Shown: positions 7,317 through 15,103 of the stretch, one piece after another
How positions within the stretch are numbered: position 1 is the stretch's first letter
Layout of the letters: each line of letters starts with the position of its first letter
Source of the DNA: an uncultured Lachnospiraceae bacterium
Lineage (GTDB): Bacteria; Bacillota; Clostridia; Lachnospirales; Lachnospiraceae
Assembly (NCBI GenBank): GCA_910589635.1
Contig: CAJUTD010000058.1
Location: forward strand, 1-19,360
Length of the DNA: 19,360 nucleotides
Direction: 5' to 3'
Program-made: the position numbers and the translations under genes
Notes under the pieces: generated by a model
Databases searched by the model: none
What the model was told of the DNA's origin: nothing
What the model saw: the letters and a program-made list of their open reading frames with translations, nothing else

Positions 7317-8660
7317 TTAGTATTTTCCAAATTCACCATCCAGGGAAATGATACGCTCATTTTCCTCTGACCGGTCTATGGATGTACTCTGGACAGGAGC
7401 CACATTGGAGTTGTTGCCTCCCTTGAGTTTATACTGCCCAATCATCGTACGCAGGGACATTGCCTGGTTGGACAACTGCTCGCTCGCTGCCGCACACTCT
7501 TCACTAGTAGCAGAGTTGGTCTGCACTACCTGAGATACCTGGCTGATCGCCTGGTCAATCTGGCTGACTGCCGTCGCCTGGTCGTTCGACGCCACTGCAA
7601 TGCTGTTAATCAGAGATACAATATTGTCTACTTCTCCGAGAATCTCTGTCAGGGATGCCGCTGTTCCCTCTGCCAGCTTGGAACCTTGTTCTACCTTCTT
7701 GATAGAATCCTCAATCATTTCTGCCGTTTCACTGGCTGCGGATGCACTCTTGCCGGCAAGGTTCCTAACCTCCTCAGCTACAACTGCGAATCCTTTGCCA
7801 TGTACACCTGCCCTTGCTGCCTCTACTGCGGCATTCAATGCAAGAATATTCGTCTGGAATGCAATATCATCAATTACTTTAATAATCTTGGAAATATTCT
7901 CGGAAGACTCGTTAATCTCCGTCATCGCACCAATCATGTCTTTCATATGGCCGTCGCTTTCCATAGCCTCATTCTTCATGCTATGTACAGATTCATTGGC
8001 CTGGTTGGCTTCTTCCGCATTACGTTTCGTACGCTCTGCAATCTCTGTAATGGAAGCCGTTACCTCCTCAATTGCGCTGGCCTGCTCTGTAGAACCCTGC
8101 GCCAATGCCTGACTGGCGTCTGATACCTGCTCTGCTCCCATGGAGAGCTGAATGGAAGAATCACGGATTCCGGAAAGCATCTGGTTATTCTCACGGAAAA
8201 TGCTATCAAAAGCATTTCCCAAAACATCCTGAGATCCCTTAACTTTGACATCTACATCAAGGTTACCCTGTGAAAGATGGTTGGCAATCTCCGCCTGATA
8301 CTTAATAGTATCTATAATTTTCTTAAAATCATCCACCAATTCGCCAAATTCATCATCGCGAAACTTTTCTAATTGAACGTCAACCTTGCCTTCCGCAATT
8401 TCCATGGCTGCGACACTCAACATCTTCATATTCCTCTGTACATCCTTCAATAACGAAGCCGCCATAATAAGCGTAAGGATAATGGCTACGGCCACCAGAC
8501 CGCACATGAATATCTCTGCACTCTGCACATAAGATTCGGAAACATTCTTTTTCCTAACTGTCGTTAATGTGTTAATCCCCGCAAACGCAACCAATCCCGT
8601 CAGAAAAATAACTATTGCAAAACAGCTAATCAACCGTGTCTTAAATTTCATATTTTTCAT
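7317..8660 (-). CDS. Methyl-accepting chemotaxis protein with minimal extracellular loop
   Basis: This 447-residue chemoreceptor should couple to CheA through CheW. Two transmembrane helices (about 11-31 and 50-71) enclose only about 18 residues, so no 4HB, Cache or similar ligand domain is present. A HAMP domain follows (about 72-125), then a second HAMP-like segment (about 125-165). The long coiled coil has the conserved cytoplasmic tip IDDIAFQTNILALNAAVEAA at about 263-282, followed by ARAG. Ala/Glu-rich methylation-type stretches flank it. There is no C-terminal aromatic pentapeptide for CheR tethering; the tail is acidic and ends in GKY. It is the last gene of the che operon, 21 bases after cheW. 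It may sense through the membrane, HAMP or cytosol, or depend on another protein. Confidence 0.95.
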   Translation of the reverse strand: MKNMKFKTRLISCFAIVIFLTGLVAFAGINTLTTVRKKNVSESYVQSAEIFMCGLVAVAIILTLIMAASLLKDVQRNMKMLSVAAMEIAEGKVDVQLEKFRDDEFGELVDDFKKIIDTIKYQAEIANHLSQGNLDVDVKVKGSQDVLGNAFDSIFRENNQMLSGIRDSSIQLSMGAEQVSDASQALAQGSTEQASAIEEVTASITEIAERTKRNAEEANQANESVHSMKNEAMESDGHMKDMIGAMTEINESSENISKIIKVIDDIAFQTNILALNAAVEAARAGVHGKGFAVVAEEVRNLAGKSASAASETAEMIEDSIKKVEQGSKLAEGTAASLTEILGEVDNIVSLINSIAVASNDQATAVSQIDQAISQVSQVVQTNSATSEECAAASEQLSNQAMSLRTMIGQYKLKGGNNSNVAPVQSTSIDRSEENERIISLDGEFGKY

Positions 8661-8681
8661 TTTCTCTCTTCTCCTTTACCT

Positions 8682-9212
8682 TTATACCTCTGCAACTTCG
8701 CCTGCGGGGGCAGCATCTTCTAACACCTCTACATCCTCGTCCCGGATTAGCTTATCCGGATCCAGCAACAGCTTAACTTCATTGTCTACTCTCGCAAGTC
8801 CAAATACATACTTGCTGTTCCCGGCAGTTGACTGTGACAGCGAGGGCGGGAGAATTATCTCTTTCTCATCAACAGTTATAACTCCCGCAATCTCATCTAC
8901 AATCAGCCCTACAACTGTTGATTTCACACCAATTACGATTATGCAGGTTCGGTCTGTATACTCACGGGGCTCCTGTTTGAGCCTGACCCTGACGTCAATA
9001 ACCGGAATAATCTTTCCTCGGATATTAATCAGTCCTCGAATATAGTCTTCTGTCTCCGGAACTGCCGTTATGGACTGTATTCCTACAATTTCCTGCACAT
9101 ACGTTATGGCGATACCGTAACATTCATCTGCAATCTGGAATGTCATGAACATGCCTTTCTGGGTATCTCCCTTGCCGTCCAAATCATCCATCAAATCCAA
9201 TTCTTCTGACAT
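8682..9212 (-). CDS. cheW: Chemotaxis adaptor protein CheW
   Basis: This 176-residue cytosolic adaptor links chemoreceptors to the CheA kinase. The CheW/SH3-like fold covers about residues 20-160, with FMTFQIADECYGI, the YVQEIVG motif, RGLINIRGKIIPVID and the C-terminal LLLDPDKL. The short acidic N-terminal extension (MSEELDLMDDLDGKGD) is slightly longer than in many CheW proteins. The start lies three bases after the cheA stop codon, and its AGGAG ribosome binding site falls inside the cheA 3' end, so translation is probably coupled. Confidence 0.97.
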   Translation of the reverse strand: MSEELDLMDDLDGKGDTQKGMFMTFQIADECYGIAITYVQEIVGIQSITAVPETEDYIRGLINIRGKIIPVIDVRVRLKQEPREYTDRTCIIVIGVKSTVVGLIVDEIAGVITVDEKEIILPPSLSQSTAGNSKYVFGLARVDNEVKLLLDPDKLIRDEDVEVLEDAAPAGEVAEV

Positions 9213-9215
9213 AGC

Positions 9216-11348
9216 CTACTTTTTCTCCTCTCCGGCAATCAAGCCTGCGATATCGAGAATTAATGCGATGCTTCCATCTCCAAGCTGCGTACATCCAGAT
9301 AAGCCCTGAACCTTCTTGATATAAGAAGGAATCGGTTTTACCACGATTTCCTGCTCTGCGATCAACTGGTCGATGAAAACACAGACATTCTTATTCTCAT
9401 GCTCCAATACCACGACGATACCATCTTCAATCTCTGCAATGGAATCATCCAGATGGTAGCGGCGGTTCAAGCGGATAAAGGGATAACATTCCTCACGGAG
9501 CATAATGTACTCTTCTCCATCCGGTTCCTTTACCAGCATATCCTTGGTAACCCTGACGAATTCCTTGATATCATTCGTCTCAACAACAAACGTGGAGTTG
9601 CCAACCTGCATGACAATGCCGTTGATAATCGCCAACGTCAGCGGGATTTTCATCGTCATCTCGCTTCCGCCGCCCTCTACGCTGTCAATCTCCAGATTAC
9701 CGCCTACGGCCTGAATGTTTTTAACCACCACATCCATGCCCACGCCTCGACCGGAATATTCTGTGACTTGCTCCTTCGTGGAGAATCCGGCAAATGTGAT
9801 AAACTGGTAAATCTCTTTCTCTGTAAACTCTGACATGGCGCGGTTGCCAATTAGACCATTATTTCTTGCCTTCTCGTACAATTTCTGTTTGTTGAGGCCT
9901 TTACCGTCGTCGCGGACAATAATGTATACTTTGCCGCCCTCGTTCTTGGCTTCCAGGGTAATCTTTCCTTTGGGATTCTTTCCTGCCGCAATTCGCTCTT
10001 CTTTAGACTCAATTCCATGGTCTACGGAATTACGCACCAAATGCATCAACGGGTCGGAAATATGCTCGATAATATTCTTATCCACTTCCGTATTCTCTCC
10101 GATGACCTCAAGCTCGATATCCTTGCCCAGCTTCCTGGACACATCGAAAACAATACGGTTCATCTTCTGGAACGTATTCGTCAACGGCATCATACGCATG
10201 GACATAATTACATCCTGTAGCTCTGTAGTAATTTTAGAGAGCTGGCTGGCCGACTTCTGGAAATTAGAAAGTTCCAGTCCTGGCACTTTCAAATCCGGGT
10301 TTTGAAGCACGGTCGCCTCAGAAATTACAAGCTCGCCAATCATATCCATCAGAGAATCCAGCTTATCTACATTCACACTGATATACGTCTGTTTCGGCTG
10401 CTGTTTGGGCTGGTTTTTCGCCAGCTTCTTGCTCTTGCCGGCTTCCTTATTCTTGATGACATAATCACCAGGCGCCGGTTCTTTCTTCTCCGGCTTCTTC
10501 TCTTTATCTTTCTCCTTATCATCCAGCTCTATGATAATTGGCTGCTCTTCCGGCTCATGGAAGCCCAACTCAAACTCCTGCTTCGTGCAGTCATTGACCT
10601 CCACGCGCTCCATCCCGGATGTCTCGCCAATCGCCGCGATAACTTCATCCCGTGAACACTGGCATTGCACAAGCATATGGAAACCATCTTCCAATATTAC
10701 ATCGCCGCTTGCCTCGTTACTGATAATATCGTCGGGTATATACTGTATATCTTCCGCTACTTCTTTCAATGCATACACGGCCGTATATGCACGGATATTA
10801 CACATCTGGGTATCATCACGCCAATAAATGGAGATTTTGTAATATTTACTGCTCTCACTTCCTGTAGGCGCTATATAGAACTGATCTGGCTCCACATAAG
10901 TATTTTCCGGGGGCAGCTCCTCACCCTTCTGGGAAATTCCGGTTTTCACCTTGGTCAGAAATTTATCAATCTCTTCCACAAGCTTGCTCTCATCACCGTC
11001 CGGCGTATCGCCGCTCTTGATTTTTTCCAGCTCCCCGGTGATAAAGTCAGATACCTCCAGCACATGATCTACCAACTCCAGATGCGGAACGTTATCTGGG
11101 TGAGATTCTCTCAAATAGTAAAATACATCTTCCAGTTTATGGGACACTTTCGTGATATTTTCATACATCATGATACCGGAAGAACCTTTGATTGTGTGCA
11201 TGACACGGAAAATTTCATTGATGGATTCTTCATCAAAACATTCCTCATCCTTCTTTTCCAACACCGTGCTGTCCAGGGTCTCTAAAAGCTGCTCACTCTC
11301 ATACAGGAACATATCCAGCATACTGTCTGTATTGAAATCCTCTCCCAT
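9216..11348 (-). CDS. cheA: Chemotaxis histidine kinase CheA
   Basis: This 710-residue soluble kinase phosphorylates response regulators under receptor control. P1 (Hpt) carries the phosphoacceptor His51 in MHTIKGSSG. A P2-like regulator-docking domain spans about 168-260, followed by a Lys/Glu/Pro-rich linker (265-320). The P3 dimerisation helices start at about 322 (VDKLDSLMDMIGELV). The P4 ATPase has its N box at HLVRNSVDHG (436-445), G1 at DDGKG (480-484) and G2 at GRGVGMD (533-539). The P5 CheW-like domain covers about 572-705. All catalytic motifs look intact. AAAGGAGG precedes the ATG at 11348. The gene stands between a single-domain response regulator and cheW. Confidence 0.98.
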   Translation of the reverse strand: MGEDFNTDSMLDMFLYESEQLLETLDSTVLEKKDEECFDEESINEIFRVMHTIKGSSGIMMYENITKVSHKLEDVFYYLRESHPDNVPHLELVDHVLEVSDFITGELEKIKSGDTPDGDESKLVEEIDKFLTKVKTGISQKGEELPPENTYVEPDQFYIAPTGSESSKYYKISIYWRDDTQMCNIRAYTAVYALKEVAEDIQYIPDDIISNEASGDVILEDGFHMLVQCQCSRDEVIAAIGETSGMERVEVNDCTKQEFELGFHEPEEQPIIIELDDKEKDKEKKPEKKEPAPGDYVIKNKEAGKSKKLAKNQPKQQPKQTYISVNVDKLDSLMDMIGELVISEATVLQNPDLKVPGLELSNFQKSASQLSKITTELQDVIMSMRMMPLTNTFQKMNRIVFDVSRKLGKDIELEVIGENTEVDKNIIEHISDPLMHLVRNSVDHGIESKEERIAAGKNPKGKITLEAKNEGGKVYIIVRDDGKGLNKQKLYEKARNNGLIGNRAMSEFTEKEIYQFITFAGFSTKEQVTEYSGRGVGMDVVVKNIQAVGGNLEIDSVEGGGSEMTMKIPLTLAIINGIVMQVGNSTFVVETNDIKEFVRVTKDMLVKEPDGEEYIMLREECYPFIRLNRRYHLDDSIAEIEDGIVVVLEHENKNVCVFIDQLIAEQEIVVKPIPSYIKKVQGLSGCTQLGDGSIALILDIAGLIAGEEKK

Positions 11349-11382
11349 TTTCCCGCCTCCTTTCTTCTACAATGTAATCTGC

Positions 11383-11778
11383 TTATTTTATCAGTTCCAA
11401 TTTCTTTAAGATTTTTTCAAATTTGTCTAAATCAATGGGTTTACCGGAATAAACCGTACATCCCATCTCAAAAGCTTTCTTCACATTGCGCTCCTCATTC
11501 AGCGCGGTCGTCATGATAATCTTGACGCCGTCTTTTCCCTGAATCCCGCGCTCCTTTTCGATATCGCGAATTGCTTTCAATGCCTGATAACCGTCTAAAA
11601 CGGGCATCATCACATCAAGGCAGATCAAGTCATACGGTTCCCCATCCTCCAATGCCATGAGAAATGCATCCACTGCCTCTTCACCGTCAACGGTAATGTC
11701 GCAGTCTCCATACTTTCCCAGATAGTTTGACATGAATTTACGACTCGCAAAATCATCTTCTGCCAATAAAATCTTCAT
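11383..11778 (-). CDS. CheY-like single-domain response regulator
   Basis: This is a 131-residue stand-alone receiver domain, probably phosphorylated by the adjacent CheA. The acidic pair Asp8-Asp9, phosphoacceptor Asp55 (CLDVMMP), Thr91 in MTTAL and Lys113 in GKPID are all present. It has no output domain. The reading frame is open further upstream, but those codons run through the repeat array. The ATG at 11778 follows AAAGGAG and begins the canonical MKILLAEDD strand, so that start is chosen. It could be the CheY of this system, although the sequence is not an obvious flagellar-switch CheY and no flagellar or CheC-type phosphatase gene is nearby. Confidence 0.93.
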   Translation of the reverse strand: MKILLAEDDFASRKFMSNYLGKYGDCDITVDGEEAVDAFLMALEDGEPYDLICLDVMMPVLDGYQALKAIRDIEKERGIQGKDGVKIIMTTALNEERNVKKAFEMGCTVYSGKPIDLDKFEKILKKLELIK

Positions 11779-11797
11779 GAATCTCTCTCTCCTTTCT

Positions 11798-12031
11798 AAG
11801 GTATTGGCACGTGCCGCTTGGCGGCTCCTGCCAGCTCGGCGGAAAGCATTTGCCTTCCTCCTCCATGGTAGTGGCACGCGTCGCAACGCGACACCTGCCA
11901 GCTCGGCGGAAGGCATCTTAAAAATGCTTCGCATTTGCCTTCCTCCTCCATGGTAGTGGCACGCGTCGCAACGCGACACCTGCCAGCTCGGCGGAAGGCA
12001 TCTTAAAAATGCTTCGCATTTGCCTTCCTCC
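11798..12031 (-). repeat. Palindromic repeat array 3 (two identical 85-bp units plus a divergent third)
   Basis: Bases 11846-11930 and 11931-12015 are identical 85-bp windows, and the array continues to within one base of the cheB stop codon. On the minus strand, hairpin A has outer stem GGAAGGCA/TGCCTTCC and hairpin B has inner stem GTCGC-GTT-GCGAC. The third unit (about 11798-11860), nearest the response-regulator gene, has lost most of hairpin A, and its hairpin B reads GCCGC-CAA-GCGGC. The array fills most of the cheB to response-regulator gap, is in gene orientation, and ends next to the AAAGGAG of the downstream gene. Confidence 0.94.
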
Positions 12032-12032
12032 T

Positions 12033-13055
12033 CTAATTGGTCTTTAGTAAACCGTATATTTTATTAGTTATACTCGAAAGTTCCATCTGATACTGGACCG
12101 CTCCAATATCATATGCAACTTTGGGCATTCCATATACCACGCAAGTGGCCTCATTCTGCCCAATCGTCTTGGCTCCTGCTTTGCGCATTTCCAAAAGACC
12201 ATTGGCTCCATCTCCTCCCATTCCGGTGAGGATTACGCCCAGGGCGTCTTTCCCTGCCGACTTGGCGACTGAGGAAAACAGAACGTCCACAGAAGGGCAA
12301 TGGCCGCTTACTTTCTCCCCTGCCTTACATTCCACCTGGTAAACGCCGTTCACCTTCACCAGACGCATATGCTTATCTCCTGGTGCAATCAGCACGCGTC
12401 CCGGCAGAACTTTATCGCCTGTGACCGCCTCCTTTACTGCCACCTGACATTGATTGTTCAAGCGGTTTGCATACATTTCCGTAAATCCGGGAGGCATATG
12501 CTGTACAATTACCACGCCCGGTATGTCGGTGCGGAACTGCTTTACTACCTCGAAAATTGCCTCCGTACCTCCAGTGGAGGCTCCTATGGCAATAACCATG
12601 TCTTTATTTACTGCCGACACGCCGCGCACGGGATAAGACTCTACACGCTTTAAATTCCCCATTCTGACGGTCGATGCAATCTTTATTTTAGTCCCCAGCT
12701 CCTTGCGTATGAAATCACTCACTTTGGAGCGTTCCACTGTGCTGGGCTTACATACAAAATCCACTGCCCCGGCTTCCATAGCATCAAACACCCTGGCGTC
12801 CAAGGCGCTAATCACTACTACCGGCAAAGGGTATTGTGGCATCAATTTGCGTAGGAACTGAATCCCGTCCATCTTAGGCATCTCCACATCCAGCGTCATC
12901 ACATCTGGACGGTATTCTAAAATGGCGTCCCGCGCTGCATAGGCGTCCCCCGCCTGCGCCACAACCTCTAAGTATGGATCTTCACTCAAGCTCTGTACCA
13001 GCAAATTGCGAAATAGCACAGAATCATCTACCACTAACACCCTGATCTTTTTCAT
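12033..13055 (-). CDS. cheB: Chemotaxis response regulator / protein-glutamate methylesterase CheB
   Basis: This 340-residue enzyme removes methyl groups from, or deamidates, chemoreceptors for adaptation. The N-terminal receiver domain has Asp10-Asp11, phosphoacceptor Asp56 (TLDVEMP) and Lys103 (CKP). The C-terminal methylesterase domain carries the catalytic triad Ser160 (GASTGG), His186 (VQHMPPGF) and Asp282 (GMGGDGA). AGGAG with 6-base spacing precedes the ATG at 13055, and 16 bases separate it from cheR. The stop codon directly abuts the repeat array at 12031. Confidence 0.98.
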   Translation of the reverse strand: MKKIRVLVVDDSVLFRNLLVQSLSEDPYLEVVAQAGDAYAARDAILEYRPDVMTLDVEMPKMDGIQFLRKLMPQYPLPVVVISALDARVFDAMEAGAVDFVCKPSTVERSKVSDFIRKELGTKIKIASTVRMGNLKRVESYPVRGVSAVNKDMVIAIGASTGGTEAIFEVVKQFRTDIPGVVIVQHMPPGFTEMYANRLNNQCQVAVKEAVTGDKVLPGRVLIAPGDKHMRLVKVNGVYQVECKAGEKVSGHCPSVDVLFSSVAKSAGKDALGVILTGMGGDGANGLLEMRKAGAKTIGQNEATCVVYGMPKVAYDIGAVQYQMELSSITNKIYGLLKTN

Positions 13056-13071
13056 CTGATTCTCCTACTCT

Positions 13072-13872
13072 CTATTTCTGATAAATTGATGGCTCGACGT
13101 ACTTAAAAGCTGTTCCTTTTCTGTTAAGCGCTTCTGTCGTCCCAATAAACAAGTATCCTCCCGGCTCCATAAAATCGTAAATCTTACGAAGCAGCTGCAA
13201 CTTCGTCTCATCATCAAAATATATCATCACATTCCGCAGGAAAACCACATGGAACGGCCTCTTAAATGGAAATTTATTCATCAGATTAAACTGTCTGAAA
13301 ATCACTTCATCCCGCAGCTCCTGCTTAACCTGATACTCCTCATCATTGAGTTTTTCAAAAAACTTCCTGCGCCATTTCTCAGGCAACGGCTCTATCTGCT
13401 CAGCAAGGTACTTTCCCCGCTGGGCATGCTGTAAAACTTTCGTAGAAATATCCGTCGCCAGAACCTTCGTATCCCACCCATGTTCCAGGCCAAAAAAGTC
13501 TTGCAACACCATAGCAATTGTATATGGCTCTTCTCCCGTCGAGGAAGCTGCGGACCAAATCCGCAGGTCTTTTCTTACTGCCTCTTTGACTTTCAGCTTA
13601 GGCAGGACTTCCTGCCGTAAGAACTCCATATGCTCAAATTCACGCATGAAATATGTATGGTTCGTAGTAAGGGCGTTGATTAAATTCCTGGCCTCTTTGC
13701 CTGCTGGATCATGCTCTACTTTGGCCATATAATCGTCAAATCCGTTATAGCCGTTTCTTAAAATATAATTCTCCAGTCTTCCATTAATCAGGACTCTCTT
13801 CTCACTAAGATCGATTCCGGTTGTCTGCTTTACATAATGCACAACCCGGTGAAATTCACTGTCTGTAATCAT
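13072..13872 (-). CDS. cheR: Chemotaxis protein methyltransferase CheR
   Basis: This 266-residue SAM-dependent methyltransferase methylates receptor glutamates. The N-terminal helical domain (about 1-80) contains the TNHTYFMRE segment. The SAM-binding motif WSAASSTGEEPYT lies at about 105-117. VLATDIST follows, and the FLRNVMIYFD motif and the GGYLFIGTTE strand lie in the C-terminal half. Length is normal. It is the first gene of the chemosensory operon, about 50 bases behind a strong promoter. AGGAG with 9-base spacing precedes the ATG at 13872. The companion MCP has no C-terminal CheR-docking pentapeptide. Confidence 0.97.
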   Translation of the reverse strand: MITDSEFHRVVHYVKQTTGIDLSEKRVLINGRLENYILRNGYNGFDDYMAKVEHDPAGKEARNLINALTTNHTYFMREFEHMEFLRQEVLPKLKVKEAVRKDLRIWSAASSTGEEPYTIAMVLQDFFGLEHGWDTKVLATDISTKVLQHAQRGKYLAEQIEPLPEKWRRKFFEKLNDEEYQVKQELRDEVIFRQFNLMNKFPFKRPFHVVFLRNVMIYFDDETKLQLLRKIYDFMEPGGYLFIGTTEALNRKGTAFKYVEPSIYQK

Positions 13873-13927
13873 CTTGACTTACTCCTATCATTTTAAAATT
13901 TCTACCGATCAATTTAGTATTCGTTTT

Positions 13928-13956
13928 ATGATACTATATTTCCCTTTGCTTGTCAA
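13928..13956 (-). promoter_or_regulatory. Sigma-A promoter of the chemosensory operon
   Basis: On the minus strand a perfect TTGACA (13951-13956) is followed after exactly 17 bases by TATCAT (13928-13933). Transcription would start near 13920, leaving a leader of about 50 bases before cheR. It is a housekeeping promoter and not the sigma-28 type usual for flagellar and chemotaxis genes. Confidence 0.85.
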
Positions 13957-13961
13957 TTCTT

Positions 13962-13986
13962 GTAAGATTTTGGCAAGTGCCGCTTG
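13962..13986 (-). repeat. Probable degenerate fragment of the palindromic repeat
   Basis: Over 25 bases this site matches the hairpin-B end of the divergent third unit of array 3 at 21 positions, including TTGGCA and GTGCCGCTTG on the plus strand. The left half of the unit is missing. It lies between the HD-GYP regulator gene and the cheR promoter. The match is short, so chance similarity is not excluded. Confidence 0.4.
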
Positions 13987-14025
13987 ATCGCGTTGTTCCC
14001 CCAGTTTATGCGGATTTATGTCCTT

Positions 14026-15102
14026 CTAGCTGTGCCGTAAACGGTTCTTAATTTTCACAAACACACTTACAATATCCGGATCAAAATATATGCCGCTTCC
14101 ATCTTTTATTATCTGTATGCATTCCTGCGGGCTATATGTCCCTTCCTGCCCTTCTTCCCCTATTAAGGTGTCATAATTATCAGCGACAATTGCAATCCTT
14201 GCGGAGAGCGGAATATCCTTTCCTGTAATCCCTCCCGGGTAACCGCTTCCATCCCAGCACGCATGGTGATAGCGGGCAATCTCAATTGCCATCGGCAAAA
14301 AACTGTTTTCTGGCGTATTCTGATATACCCTCTCTAAAATTTCCGCCCCCTGTTCAGCATGATGTCTAATTTGCCTGTCCTCCTGTGCGCCCTGCACCAC
14401 CTCCTCATCTTCATCGCTCGGCACACGCAGCTTGCCAATATCATGGAGCCTTGATGCAACCTCAATTGTGTCGATAAAACCTTCTGATATTTCTTCGGCA
14501 AATTCCGGGCTAAACTGTAGGCTCTGCGCCAGCATCCGGCAGTTATAGGCAACATTTTCCATATGGTTTGCCGTATCAGAATCACGCTGCTCAGTAAGGG
14601 CCGCCAGCGCATAGAGAATATTTTTCTGCTCATCCTCAATCCGCCTGGCCTGGCTGCTGATTACGCTATGGAGCCTGCGGTTGCTATTCTCGAGTTCCTG
14701 CTGCATCTCATATAGCTTCAAATGGTTATTCACCCGCATCGTGACCTCTGTAACCTCAAATGGCTTGCCAATATAGTCGACAGCTCCCAGCTTAAATCCC
14801 CTGACTTTGTCCTCGCTGGAATCTGCCGCTGAAATAAATATCACAGGAATATCCCGGGTAAGCGGATTGTTCTTCAACCGCTCGCAGAATTCATAACCAT
14901 CCATCTCCGGCATAAACACATCCAGAAGAATCAGCTGCGGCCGACTCTCTGAAATCAGCGATGCCGCCTCCGCAGCGCTGGCTGCACATTTGGGAATGTA
15001 ACCCATTCCCTCTATAATATTTTCCAGGATAAGCAGATTGGTATCCACATCATCTACAATCAGAATCTGCGGTATCTTTGCGGATTTCCCCATATTTTCC
15101 AT
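14026..15102 (-). CDS. Response regulator with HD-GYP domain
   Basis: This 358-residue protein is probably a phosphorylation-controlled c-di-GMP phosphodiesterase of the RpfG type. The receiver domain (about 10-130) has Asp17-Asp18, phosphoacceptor Asp61 (LLDVFMP) and Lys113 (GKPF). A coiled-coil linker (about 130-160) leads to the HD-GYP domain: His180 (TANH), His220-Asp221 (HDIGK), His248, His279-His280 with DGSGYPGG, and VADNYDTL. The usual HHE motif reads HHA here. The chosen ATG at 15102 has GGAGGG seven bases upstream. The longer frame starting at 15129 would overlap the kinase gene and lacks that support. The stop codon of the kinase gene and this start are one base apart, so the pair is translationally coupled. 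Confidence 0.93.
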   Translation of the reverse strand: MENMGKSAKIPQILIVDDVDTNLLILENIIEGMGYIPKCAASAAEAASLISESRPQLILLDVFMPEMDGYEFCERLKNNPLTRDIPVIFISAADSSEDKVRGFKLGAVDYIGKPFEVTEVTMRVNNHLKLYEMQQELENSNRRLHSVISSQARRIEDEQKNILYALAALTEQRDSDTANHMENVAYNCRMLAQSLQFSPEFAEEISEGFIDTIEVASRLHDIGKLRVPSDEDEEVVQGAQEDRQIRHHAEQGAEILERVYQNTPENSFLPMAIEIARYHHACWDGSGYPGGITGKDIPLSARIAIVADNYDTLIGEEGQEGTYSPQECIQIIKDGSGIYFDPDIVSVFVKIKNRLRHS

Positions 15103-15103
15103 T

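Noticed and set aside
11779..11979. N-terminal extension of the response regulator frame through the repeat array
   Set aside because: The extra 67 codons translate palindromic repeat sequence (Arg/Ala-rich), whereas the ATG at 11778 has an AAAGGAG site and begins the canonical receiver strand.
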